64,000 nt of DNA from Chlorophyllum brunneum (taxonomy: Eukaryota > Basidiomycota > Agaricomycetes > Agaricales > Agaricaceae). The notes under the pieces were generated by a model. It saw only the letters and a program-made list of their open reading frames with translations, had not been told where the DNA came from and did no database searches. Positions 12,717 to 22,944 of this stretch are shown here, piece after piece. Position numbers and translations under genes: made by a program. The stretch covers positions 434,001 to 498,000 of the forward strand of contig OY756145.1 of assembly GCA_963576785.1 (NCBI GenBank). Reading direction: 5' to 3'. Within the stretch, counting starts at the first letter, position 1. Each line of letters opens with the position of its first letter.

Positions 12717-15079
12717 ATGACTGACGATTTCCCCCAATACCCGAGGATTCTCACTCGACTCCAGAGCGCGAGGACAGTGCTGACCAAGGCCATCTCTAGG
12801 TCCGGGACCGTTCGAGCATTATCTTTCACAGGCCTGGGCACAGGTCACGCTGGCAAAGTGTTGACAAGGCCTTTGTGCGCCAACACCACTGGTCGTGGTA
12901 TAGCAACGATCGCATGCCCCAACGCAGGCGTATTTGTGTGTGCTCAGGTCGGTGTTCTCGCATGCATATATCCATGAATTGGGCTCACAAGCTGTCCGCA
13001 GTGCACTTTAGTCAAGGTATGCTCTCACGTGTTGGATCCTGAATTTCAGAATCGAATTCACCCAGTTTAGTACTGCTCAGAACGTTGTCAACGTCAAAAT
13101 TGGTCCAGGCACCGCATCCACTGCGATCATGAACTCAGACGCATTAAGTGGCGTCCTAGTTGGGTCACCGAGGGGCGTACACCCCGTTTTGCGGCAGGCT
13201 CAGGACGTGCCATCAAAGCTTTCTATTCACTCTGGAATACCGGTCCTACTTTTGACTGCCTTGGCCTGAGATACAGGATATCGTCTGATGACTTGAAACT
13301 GAACCTCAAGATCTGCTTTCCAGGTAAGTTCCCGGAGCTATAATAAAACTGATGAATGACCTTAGCGATCGCGAGCAGCAGGAAGTCTGTCCCATCTTGT
13401 GAAGACCATTAACAATCTCCCGAGAGAATTCCAGGGCCAATGTGACATTCTCCTGAACCACGTCGACGCGGTCGTGATCAACCGTCACCTTATCACACTC
13501 TACACTCTTCTCCGCTCGGGGGGTGACGTAGAAGAATCCGCCGAACTGGCAACACACTTGATATACTCAGCCTTCTTAACCCCACCATGTGCCGAATATC
13601 TCAGCAAATGCATAGAAGAAATATACGGTCTTGGACCTCGTGAAGGTGACATGTCTTTCCATAGCAGTCTGGAAACGCGAGGTGTCGGGAAACTGCAAAC
13701 AATGCAAACCACTATGGGTATTAAACGCCCTGTTGAAATGGCAACGTCCACGTATGGGTTGACAAAAGCTCGGAGAAGCCTTCATGAAGCTTTACTCCAC
13801 CTATCACGTATCGATGACCGGGAACGATTTCTCATGAAGCTCAGACCCGCGCACCGATTAGCATTGTCACATTTTTGGGAGACTGGAGTGCTAGCGCCGT
13901 TCTTCTTAAACACTGTTTCCTTCAGCCAGCCCAATCGGTATGTCACTTTTCCGTTTTGGCTCTATCTACTCCTCTGATCGCGAAACAAGGCTTCATTTCT
14001 CTCCACAGGGCGAGTGGTTGGGTCATCCTAACGACGCGAACCCTCTTCGTGGATGGGATATTGCCACCGTCCGAATGGCAGGAGTCAGCCGTGGGTTGGA
14101 TCCTGCTGATATCCTCGGATGTCTCTTCTTCTACGTAAAGTCTGAGCTCGTGAAATTTGCCAGTCGCCTACAAGAGCTTTGTGTCAACATCTACTTTACC
14201 CAGTTTGACGTCCGCGTTCTCTCCAAAGGCATATGCTCTGGCCTTCTTCCCGCCTTTGAAAGGGGTTGTTTTGATCGTATCGACGCTGGAGACCTGATGG
14301 ATAACCTTGGAATCCAGGAATGCTTGACGTCTTTAGTCCCTTTGATAAATCCTGAAAGTCCAGGAGCTTGTATATTGATGCATTCGCGGACCTGGTATCA
14401 CCAGATTCCCTGCGCCGTGGCGCGTGATAATCCCCGCCTCTTGAAGATCCTGATAACAAAGGCAGAAGCCCTTCCCAGACTAGTGAGTGTGGTTCTTCGG
14501 TTTATTGTCGATCTCTCATCCGTTTCTAGCAACACAGATTGAAGAAAGCCAATATCACCCAGACTGGACAAGCTCCAGAAGTGATAACTTCAACGTCGTT
14601 GTTGCGCATGATAGACTATCTAGACGCCTTCGTCGACCACGAGCCCTCGTTTCGATCATATCTGGCAATGCATAATACGGCATCAGTATGTAAAAGTCTA
14701 GGTCTTCGGCAGAGGGACCAGAACCATCACCATCCCAAGGTGAGTTTATCTCCATTGCAAACGAGAAGCGATAGCTCATTGTTGAAGAAGCGTTTCGGTA
14801 TCAGTGTTGATCACGTAGACGGAGGGAAGCAGGATCAACCCCAAGTGCCTGGACGGTGCTTAACGAAGGAGGAATTCTATGATCTTGGTGGGTGTAACCC
14901 TTTACGTTCAGACCTTTACACCCTCATAGTGACGTTGTTCTTGCTAATGCACAGTTGTCCTGAGCAGTGCAGAACTTCCTACACGTTTCATCGAGTTTGA
15001 GCCTCTACCCATCGTGTCCGATGCTGATAGGCAAACGGTAACGTCGATGGATTCTGCCCCTACCGTGCGCCTGCAGTAA
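12717..15079 (+). CDS. MYND zinc finger and DUF4470 protein, 7 exons
   Basis: Model: join(12717..12947,13002..13016,13071..13323,13379..13937,13990..14482,14530..14887,14955..15079), 677 residues. The MYND finger spans exons 1-3: C75-x2-C78, Y83-C84-x3-C88 and H96-x3-C100 are in place, and a 15-nt microexon (13002-13016) supplies one cysteine of the second pair. The DUF4470 region follows (GSLSHLVKTINNLP, then a DVEESAELATHLIYSA segment), and the C-terminal half matches the usual agaric extension (GEWLGHPNDANPLRGW). MYND domains bind proline-rich partners, but no specific role is established for this fungal family. The first zinc pair is odd: C54 and C67 are twelve residues apart instead of CxxC. 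Exon 6 contains a potential extra intron (GTGAGT near 14741) that I left unspliced. Domain calls are firm; the start and exon 6 are less so. Confidence 0.8.
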
Positions 15080-15251
15080 GAATCTTGTTACGTCCCTAGG
15101 CTTTACTTCCATCGGCCACTTCGAGAACGCCCTCAGGAGACGTTCTCAGGCTATCACGAACAACGTGAACGATAATAGCTAGGAGAAGCAACGCGGTAGT
15201 GTGAATACGAGTCTCAGAACCCGTCTCATATCCCTCCCTTCGCTCAAGTAC

Positions 15252-17608
15252 TCAACCCTGTGCCTCAAGGGCCTTTCTCGAGAACGTACTCATCATTCTA
15301 ATCCTAGGTCCATAATAAAACAGAATCTAACAACAACCCCTGTCAGTTCTTAAGCTCGTATAAATACAAATAAAACGTACAAAGGGGATGGGTAACATCA
15401 ATAATGAGATACACCCAAATAATGTGTTCGCCCACTTGAAGGTGAGATTTTGATACATCTGTTGCGTGAAGAGGGGGAAGACCATGCCGAGAACGTTACG
15501 CGCGAGGGATTGACCGGCGAGTGCAGAAGATGCGTATAAACCATAACTAGACGAACGCCCCACCCAACGAATGTTACAGGGGGAAAAAAGCAAAGACATG
15601 GAAAAGACTTACCAATCTGCGAGATAAGAAAAAACGCTATTGTAGACGATGAATGCTCCCCACATGTATAACTATTGAGAAAAATAAATGGCTGTAAAGA
15701 ATTCGGAGGAAGAAGCCGTACTGTTATGCCGATGCATAGGGATATCCAATGTATAGAAGGAAAAGAACACCATGCGTATATGAACATTCCCATTGGTAAT
15801 AGGATTGCGGCGAAACATGGAGCGATGAGACGAGCTTCTGTTCCTCGAATTGGGTAGTATTTTCTATATTTGAGCAGAGGTTAAAAATAAAGGAGGTGGA
15901 GTGGCTGATGAGGAAACGTACCTGTACAAGTTTTCTTGATAGAGGCAAGTTATGAATCCCAGTGTTGCTGCGACCCTACGAAGACATGGTATTTGTGAGG
16001 TGTGTGAAATGTAGATGTGGGAGTAAGGATGAACGTACATCATGGTTATGAATACTAGACCTGTTTCGCCGATGTTAAAGTTGTGTAGGGTTTGAAAAAC
16101 GCCGGATATGGATTCGATGAGACAGTAGAGAACTCCCCAACAGAATCCGAGCCATAGCTGTGTGCTTCGAGTTAATAATTTTGATTGTTGGGACATTTAC
16201 ATAAGGTGTTTTTTGGATACTTGCACTAAAACTTGTTACGACAGGTTCGGTTAGGAGTAATCCTGTATATCAAATAAAGGTCAACGGTGTTGAGTAATTG
16301 GGAAGGGAAGGAAGAAAGCTTACGTAGAGGTCTTGTACAACTGATCCAAATCAGACTTTTCGTATCTGGTTTCTCGACACGGGCTTTATATCTCTTATCA
16401 CCTGTTTTTTTGCGCATTTTTTTGACGATTTGTTCGAGGACGATTGTGGATCTTGTTTCTGGCAGGAAGAAAAAGACTGCGATGATGAATGCCCCAGCCC
16501 ATCTGTGTATAAAAAATCAAATGAATCAGTCAACAGGCCAAGTGTAATGTAACGTAAACGTACGTCATTTGTATCCATTCGATCCATTTCCATTCGAGTT
16601 TTGGATTCATCTCCATCCACCCTGCCATGACAGGGCCTACACCCAACATGAAAATAGACACAAATGAAAATACAGCCATCGGCAAGCCACGTCTAAGTTT
16701 TTTTGTTAAGTGCCCACGAAAGAAGAAAAAAAAAAGAGGAAGTCATACTCTGCAACTGACCAAATGTCAGCTACGGTTCCGCTAACCATCGTACCTCCAG
16801 TAGCAGCAAAACAACCTTGTAAAAATCGACCGGCGATTACGGTTTGAATATTCGGCGCCCTTGAAAAAAAACCAAAGACTTGGGTCAGGAACCATTTTTT
16901 CTCTGGGATAGGATAAATGAAATCCGATATGAAATAAACGTACAGTGCAATCATGATAAACGTAAGTTCGAATCCGATGGTGCTGTAGAAGAATAATGGC
17001 CATCGACCGAATTCTTCACTGAATGCGGCTACGAACATGGGTACGATGGCTATGCCGACGGTATATGTACTGAGACCGAGTGCGGCTTGGAATTCTGTGG
17101 AATTGAGGTCGCGCATCATGGATTGAGTTCCTAAACTGTATGCGGTAACGCTTGAAGCTGGTGAAAGGGAAGGGTTATGTTTTTTGTTCTAGGGTGAGTG
17201 GAGGGGGGGCGTACGTACAGGATAGGTAGGTTGAGAAACATGCAAAGCATGTGATGAACCATTTTTTTCGTCGAGAGAAGTAGATTGGGTTTCTTTTGTC
17301 GTTGGGTTCAAAGTCGACCTGAGGTATAATAGTTATATATGTGGAACGGGTCCTAACAATCGTGCGATGAGGAAAAGCATACCCAGAGAATATCATCTTC
17401 GACTTTGCCTCCTGCCTCCGCTGTGGAGGGCGTTTTTGACGAGCTGTGTGTAGAAAATTAGCGGGACATCGCAGGAAGGGGGGTAAATGACTTACATTGG
17501 CGAGGTTGGGACATAATCTGAGAGGTCTTGCTCAATAATACTTCCTGCTATGTCTTCAACAACAGTATTTTGTTGAAATTGCCTAGGGACTGGGTTCTGT
17601 TCCATCAT
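15252..17608 (-). CDS. Major facilitator superfamily transporter (DHA1/polyamine-type), 14 exons
   Basis: Model: complement(join(15252..15326,15381..15546,15613..15671,15722..15863,15922..15975,16039..16157,16225..16262,16324..16502,16564..16692,16749..16859,16944..17157,17219..17318,17383..17443,17496..17608)), 519 residues. A soluble N-terminal tail of about 80 residues precedes twelve expected membrane spans. Family signatures include AGRFLQGCFAATGGTMVSG in the first half and the central loop with FLPETRSTIVLEQIVKK. The C-terminus ends in a conserved YGPRIR-type cytoplasmic tail. Proteins of this type are plasma-membrane proton antiporters for drugs, polyamines or toxic metabolites; the substrate cannot be assigned. 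The intron 16163-16224 region uses a GC donor (GCAAGT after 16225) with AG acceptor. The gene is divergent from the flavin-reductase gene at 18036. Confidence 0.9.
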
Positions 17609-18035
17609 AGGCAGGGAAAAAGGCAGGGGGAAGGGAACGGCATTGTTTCGGTCAGCAGGGAAGGTTTTTTATGGGCCGCGGTTCGAGAGAAGACTCTGAG
17701 AAACTTGTGACCAAATAGAGAGGTCTGTGCCAAAGATACACTGTATGATTAAGTCCGGCTCGTGTAGAAAGTCAGAACACCCTGCTTTGCAGCCTCGCCA
17801 ATGGTTCGTGCCAGTCAGGCTTCTGAGGGGAATTAGCCCGAGTCGGCTTTTGTATTATCCAGGTAGGTGACTTGAAGAGCTGCCGATCAGTTCCCGGGAC
17901 TTGGGATGTAGCTGTTGTAGCTATAAAATAGAAGTGGGAATGTTTTTTTTGACATACCGTCCCTGGTGATCCGCAGACGCCGGCGGGCATCACTTGGCAC
18001 GGTTTAGGCGCCACGGCCTTTCTCTCCAGCACCCC
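17609..18035. promoter_or_regulatory. Divergent promoter between transporter and flavin reductase
   Basis: Non-coding interval separating two divergently transcribed genes. No TATA element or repeat stands out. Confidence 0.4.
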
Positions 18036-18893
18036 ATGTTCCCTCGCACATTCCATCATCCTCCTTGCATATCAACACGTTCATACTCCCAGGCAGCAGC
18101 AGTTCTCACAAAACCTTATGCACAACAGCACCCTTCCCCTCCGCAACAATCACAGAGGTGCATACGAGAGCAGCTTCGTGAACTCTTGCGCGAAACCGCT
18201 CAGCCTGTAGCGGTCGTAACTGCCTTCATGCCACAAACCAACACCAAGCCCACTGCAAACACGAAATCACTTCATCATGGCGCTACGCTTTCTTCTTTCA
18301 CTTCGATTGCTATGGATCCGTACCCACTTGTCACATTCGCACTCCGGATCCCTTCACGTATGGCCACAACCCTCAATACAACTGCTTCTACCTCCTTGTC
18401 CACGCCAAAGGATGATGCGTCAGCACATATGGTTATAAACATTCTATCCTCAACACAGTCGAAACTTGCACTCACCTTTTCCCGGCCCGATCTCCACCCG
18501 ACACCTTTTGCAGATCCAGATATTGGATACACGCTCTCGGAGGACGGTATCCCCGTTCTTGAAGGTTCTCTAGGCGCCATTTCATGTCGTCTTGTCGGAC
18601 GTGGTCTCCCACTGCATGATTTAGACTTTCTGACCGGTTCGGAGGATTCCGTAATGGACGGGGTGGTCGACGGACGGTGGCAGGTCAATGGCGATACTCT
18701 TGATGGTGGTGCTGGTAGAAGGGAAACAAGGAAGCCTGCATCATTGACTAAAGGAGCCGTCGCATCTGAGCTTTTCATTGCCCAAGTGACGCGTATAGAG
18801 GCTCTCGCATCGACTCCAATGCTACCTCTCCTCTACCACAGACGCAAGTTCACATCATGTATTCCTTGTCCGCCAGACCACACATTGTCTTAA
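18036..18893 (+). CDS. Flavin-reductase-like (FMN-binding split barrel) protein
   Basis: Single-exon frame of 285 residues from ATG at 18036; an in-frame non-ATG extension to 17994 is ignored. The N-terminus is basic, Ser-rich and contains RSYSQ, consistent with a mitochondrial presequence. From about residue 45 it matches the flavin reductase-like domain: LRELLRETAQPVAVVTAF, then a GATLSSFTSIAMDPYPLVTF block typical of FMN-binding split barrels, and MVINILSSTQ. Known members reduce flavin with NAD(P)H or bind FMN in two-component oxygenases; the partner here is unknown. A poorly conserved insertion (about residues 205-245) separates the last strands. Confidence 0.8.
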   Translation: MFPRTFHHPPCISTRSYSQAAAVLTKPYAQQHPSPPQQSQRCIREQLRELLRETAQPVAVVTAFMPQTNTKPTANTKSLHHGATLSSFTSIAMDPYPLVTFALRIPSRMATTLNTTASTSLSTPKDDASAHMVINILSSTQSKLALTFSRPDLHPTPFADPDIGYTLSEDGIPVLEGSLGAISCRLVGRGLPLHDLDFLTGSEDSVMDGVVDGRWQVNGDTLDGGAGRRETRKPASLTKGAVASELFIAQVTRIEALASTPMLPLLYHRRKFTSCIPCPPDHTLS

Positions 18894-19065
18894 TCATCGC
18901 ATTTCTTTGTCTTTTTAGTGAGTGTGTCCATTTATCGCTTTGAGGACCAGAGTTGGATTGATCCCTAATGAACTAGCCAGCCGCATCTAGTCCACATCCC
19001 AACAAAGCAACAACCGTCATCCACTCTGTCCAACATGCATCGTTGACCTGTCCCTCCTTCTCTCA

Positions 19066-20001
19066 ATGCGATCCGTCGACGACAAGTCACCTAGAGGGTC
19101 GGGATTCACACACTTTTTCTCTCCTACACACCACCACGAACATACCCTCCGCAAACGCGCTCAATCACTTCATGCTCAATCTACCAGAAGAAACTCCATT
19201 CTCCAAATTGATAACACCACCATCAAGCTCAACAGTTACCAACCACACCAAGAAACACTCGACCGGAAGAGTATCCTCAAATTAAGTATCTCCGCGCCAG
19301 TACCATCTTCTTCACCAAGTCGACTTCCTCACGCCCAGTCAATCTCTTTACCAACTCCACAAACATCGTTCCTCGAAACTCGACATCACGAAAATCCTCC
19401 AAATACTTCAGAGAGGAGGGTTCAATTCGTTGAACCTGATTCTCTGCCTCCTGGAGTCCGTGTTCGCACACACTCGCATTCACCATCACTACGAGAGCCT
19501 AGCCGGGTTCGTGTTCATACGAAGAAACGAACCGTTGCGAGGGTATCTATATCCAGTGGCCAAATATATTATATCGAAGAACCGATACCGGAATATCCAT
19601 TTCCAAGCACTTGTTTCTCACCACCGCCACCGCCGGCTCGTTCTCGTCCTCGTTCACATTCCCACTCCCACTCCCACTCCCACTCTCGTTCACTATCCTT
19701 CCGTCGCACATCAAGTCAAACCACGAACAGACACTCTCGCAAGTCAAATACAACTCATCTATCCCACTGCGGCGATGATAGTGTAGATCAATCAGGTGGT
19801 GCTTCAACGACAGCTACAACCGGTTCCGCGAGTTCGGATGATAATTTGCCGTTGTATACTTCTACTTCGGAGAAGTTCCATGCGAGCTGGGGGACTTTTG
19901 CGTTTAATGTGAGGTTTGGGATGTTTCGGGCGCAAGATAGGATGAAGGATGGGGTTGCGTGGATGGGAGGTGTGGTTCGGAGGATTAAGACGGGGAGGTA
20001 G
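19066..20001 (+). CDS. Uncharacterised Ser/His/Pro/Arg-rich protein
   Basis: Single-exon 311-residue frame. I do not recognise the family. The protein is low in complexity and basic, with an RS/SH-rich centre (repeat SHSHSHSHS near residue 200), a short ordered-looking block QIYYIEEPIPEYPF, and a C-terminal amphipathic region (WGTFAFNVRFGMFRAQDRMK) that looks like the only folded or membrane-associating part. The same strand and the gap of 172 bp to the flavin reductase do not imply a functional link. Most of it is probably disordered. It is called a gene because the frame is long, ATG-initiated and compositionally unlike the shadow frames. Confidence 0.6.
   Translation: MRSVDDKSPRGSGFTHFFSPTHHHEHTLRKRAQSLHAQSTRRNSILQIDNTTIKLNSYQPHQETLDRKSILKLSISAPVPSSSPSRLPHAQSISLPTPQTSFLETRHHENPPNTSERRVQFVEPDSLPPGVRVRTHSHSPSLREPSRVRVHTKKRTVARVSISSGQIYYIEEPIPEYPFPSTCFSPPPPPARSRPRSHSHSHSHSHSRSLSFRRTSSQTTNRHSRKSNTTHLSHCGDDSVDQSGGASTTATTGSASSDDNLPLYTSTSEKFHASWGTFAFNVRFGMFRAQDRMKDGVAWMGGVVRRIKTGR
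19645..19695 (+). repeat. Short CACTCC-type tandem repeat in coding sequence
   Basis: Imperfect hexanucleotide repeats (CACTCC / CATTCC) encode alternating Ser and His residues within the Ser/His-rich protein. Slippage here would change length in steps of two residues without breaking the frame. Confidence 0.8.
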
Positions 20002-20738
20002 GGGAATGTGGTGTTTTTGGTTTAATGATACCTTCATTTATCCGGAGGTGCGGCGGAGGTTTGTGGCGGAGAATTTTTTTTGTCCATCTTGAATCGTTGG
20101 TTGATTTGGTTGATGCTGTTGTTGAGAATATTTCTTGATCCGAACGTGTGTAGACGAATCTTGCACTTTACTCAGATACAATCACTTTTCGACTGTTTAA
20201 CAACATACATATCAAGCGAACCCAATCGAGATAGCATTTTATCATACACTCACGACGTCCGAATCCGATACAGAACCTATTACTGGACAACATGTACTGG
20301 ATCCGTCTGCGCTATCTTAACTGCAACAGGGGTTCCGATTCGGGTTTATCGTCAGTTACTGCAACTTCCGCGCGGGGTATCTCGTTATTATAGTAAACTT
20401 TTCGGAACCCCTCCCAAGACCACGACAACCTAGTCAGTGCTCTTGATGCAAATCAATGTGGCATATTTTTCTTTCTCTAAATGCGAATTTATGTGAATGT
20501 TAACATCTACATATGCTGTTGGTTCGCATCATATCACCATCGATTACCTTTTTCTCCATCGTAAACGATCAACTACAATAGGGAGGGAAAGCGGAGAGAG
20601 CTGGGAAGTGATCTATACGGAATGGCGTCGAGTTGGGAGGTAGGGGAAGTGTTTAATCAGGCCTTCAGGGTTGACTAGTAAATTTGTCAGCCCTATCACG
20701 GCTTTGTCGAGCTCCCTCTTGTCCATTCGACGCAGGTC
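20002..20738. other. Non-coding interval before F-box gene
   Basis: This holds the 3' flank of the Ser/His-rich gene and the promoter of the F-box gene at 20739. A hydrophobic plus-strand frame at 20080-20433 has no family support and starts in what is probably 3'-UTR. Confidence 0.4.
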
Positions 20739-22502
20739 ATGACATTACCCATGACTGAATGTCCGCAATGTGGCCACACCCTCGTGGGTATGACTGCAGT
20801 AGATTCCAAGACCCGCGTTGACGACCTGGCTGCAGGGGCTCAGCTGGCAGAAGTTCAAAGTGTGAAAGATGAAGTACGCCGTCTGGACGATTTAATCCGC
20901 CACCTCAATCAAGATAGGTCCAACTTACTACGCAGGATCAATGACATCCAGGCAGCGACAAGCCCCTTACCTCCCGAGGTCTTATCCACCGTTTTCCAAT
21001 TCGCTTGCCCGCCCATCGATTTCAGCACCCACACTATCCCAGTAGGCCTCCCCCATGATCCAGATCTCCGAAGGGAGACTTTCCATTTTAATCTGGCCGC
21101 CGTTTCGTGCAAATGGCGGGAGGTGGTGTGGTCCACGCCGCAGCTTTGGACCACAATCGCACTCGAAGCCTACGAACCCGCTGCCGAAAACAATGCTTCA
21201 ATCCTGGAGCTATACTTCCGAAATGCTCAAAGTATTCCGATGACGGTTGAATTGGATTTCAGGGCACAACTGTCGTTAATGAACGATGGAGCGGACGAGG
21301 GGGCGTGTGCGGATTTACTTTCCTCTTTGGAGCCGATCAGGAAAACCGTGTTTATCCACAATGCGGCGAAAATTCAAAACCTCATTCTCACCGGACTCCC
21401 AGTTGAATGGCTTCCTTCCCTTGGCAAGAACCTCTCCCAGTGCAAGTCCATAATACTATATCCGTCATTACATACGCGAGACTGGGATAAAGGTCGTGGC
21501 CAGGTCAACCTCACAGAGCTTCCCTATCTACAATGTATACGATTAGGGGAACTCAACACCCTACCAAACTTGTCCTGGTCAAAAATCACTGCCCTACATC
21601 TCCAAAATATGTCTATCAAGATGTGTGTGGAGTTACTCATCAAATGTCCAAATCTTATCACATTCGAGAGCACCGCGCCCTATCATGACCCCGACAGTTC
21701 TCCCAGTCTCAGTAAACCTATCGTACTCGAGCACCTCGAGTCTCTGATATGGTACACTATTCGGGATGAATGGGACATTGCCTTTTGCCGGTATGTTCGA
21801 TTCGTCAAGCTCCGCACTCTACACTGGGCTGCGAGTTATGAAGGGCATCCTTCTCAGCAAGACTTCTTTTCCAGCCTACCGACCACTCTCATATCCCTCA
21901 CCTTCTCCGATCTCCTCTCCGCTGAAGATTTCGCCATGATGCATCTGCTTAGCAGCATTCCCCATATCCCTGAACTCCATTTCATTCGATGTAGTCCCGA
22001 CATTGTTGATAGGGTTATCACCGTGATCGGGCACCCGATTACCGCATTGCGTGAATATTCTTGGGGACGACGGAGACTTGGGACGAATTCAACGGGGCCA
22101 AAAGTTCTACCTTGTCTTAGGTTGTTGGCCTTGATCAACCGCGACGTTGGAGGGCCTGGACGGCCGGAGAAGATTGTTGGAATGCTGGAAATAATACGTG
22201 CTGCAGGAACGCATCAGCAGTGTTTTCATCTGGTGGTAGATCGCTGGGAAGATTTTTGCAACTTGGAGACTTTGCCGAGGATTCAAGCGCTTGTCTCGTC
22301 CGGTTTTGATATAAAGCTCACGACTGGATCCTACTCGTCGGACCTGTCCACACTATTTGAACTCATCCCTGAGCCTGGTGTACCTCTGGCGAGGTCCAAG
22401 CTTTGGCACACGCCAGATCTATTAGTGTTACTTCCGGGATCCTCACACAAGGTGTCTCGGCAGCACATGTTGTCCCTGGTGAGCACATTGCGCAGGCGTT
22501 GA
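20739..22502 (+). CDS. F-box protein, CxxC-helix-F-box-LRR type
   Basis: Single exon, 587 residues. Order: N-terminal ECPQCGHTL (CxxC), a charged helix (VRRLDDLIRHLNQDRSNLLRRI), the F-box LPPEVLSTVFQFACPP, the signature CKWREVVWSTPQLW, then leucine-rich segments with KMCVELLIKCPNL. It is a probable SCF substrate receptor with unknown target. A second ATG at 20754 lies directly before the CxxC motif and could be the real start. A decayed tandem copy follows at about 22945-23890, so this gene was duplicated locally. Frame and length are intact. Confidence 0.9.
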   Translation: MTLPMTECPQCGHTLVGMTAVDSKTRVDDLAAGAQLAEVQSVKDEVRRLDDLIRHLNQDRSNLLRRINDIQAATSPLPPEVLSTVFQFACPPIDFSTHTIPVGLPHDPDLRRETFHFNLAAVSCKWREVVWSTPQLWTTIALEAYEPAAENNASILELYFRNAQSIPMTVELDFRAQLSLMNDGADEGACADLLSSLEPIRKTVFIHNAAKIQNLILTGLPVEWLPSLGKNLSQCKSIILYPSLHTRDWDKGRGQVNLTELPYLQCIRLGELNTLPNLSWSKITALHLQNMSIKMCVELLIKCPNLITFESTAPYHDPDSSPSLSKPIVLEHLESLIWYTIRDEWDIAFCRYVRFVKLRTLHWAASYEGHPSQQDFFSSLPTTLISLTFSDLLSAEDFAMMHLLSSIPHIPELHFIRCSPDIVDRVITVIGHPITALREYSWGRRRLGTNSTGPKVLPCLRLLALINRDVGGPGRPEKIVGMLEIIRAAGTHQQCFHLVVDRWEDFCNLETLPRIQALVSSGFDIKLTTGSYSSDLSTLFELIPEPGVPLARSKLWHTPDLLVLLPGSSHKVSRQHMLSLVSTLRRR

Positions 22503-22944
22503 GTGGACGAGTAACCCAGTCGGTTTTCGGGGATTGGCGCCGGAACATCTCAGTAAAGGAGGTAGTATCTTTCATTTGATCCTGTTTTGTCTTAAGCAGT
22601 TTAAATTTGTGCGGTATATAAATTGGTTTGTATGCACCCTGAAGTCCGGTTTCTTCTCGTGGATTTCAGTCCCATCTCTTAGCAGTGCTCGCCTTCAATT
22701 TAAAACCAAATCTAGCTTTTACGCGAGTCCAAGATTCACCAAAGTTTTTGTAAACACGATCACATGACTGGAGGAGGTTGGGATGTGAATGTCGCATCTT
22801 CGGTCAAGGCTTCCCACCTTTGCCCTTGTCGCTCTCAACTAGTTTGACGGCCTTGCCCAGCTTGACCTACCGTTATCTTATAGTCAATGGATTGGAACAA
22901 CCTTTCCGCCTAATTATTGCTTTACTTTGTTCCAACCACCTACA
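22503..22944. other. Spacer between F-box gene and its decayed copy
   Basis: Non-coding; 3' flank of the intact gene and former promoter of the duplicate. Nothing recognisable. Confidence 0.35.

Noticed and set aside
19645..19695. Regularly repeated CACTCC units considered as a CRISPR-like or satellite array
   Set aside because: Units are six bases, imperfect, without spacers, and lie in frame within a coding sequence.
20080..20433. Plus-strand 117-residue frame with a hydrophobic start
   Set aside because: It begins just after the Ser/His-rich gene, in probable 3'-UTR, and has no domain or family similarity that I can recognise.
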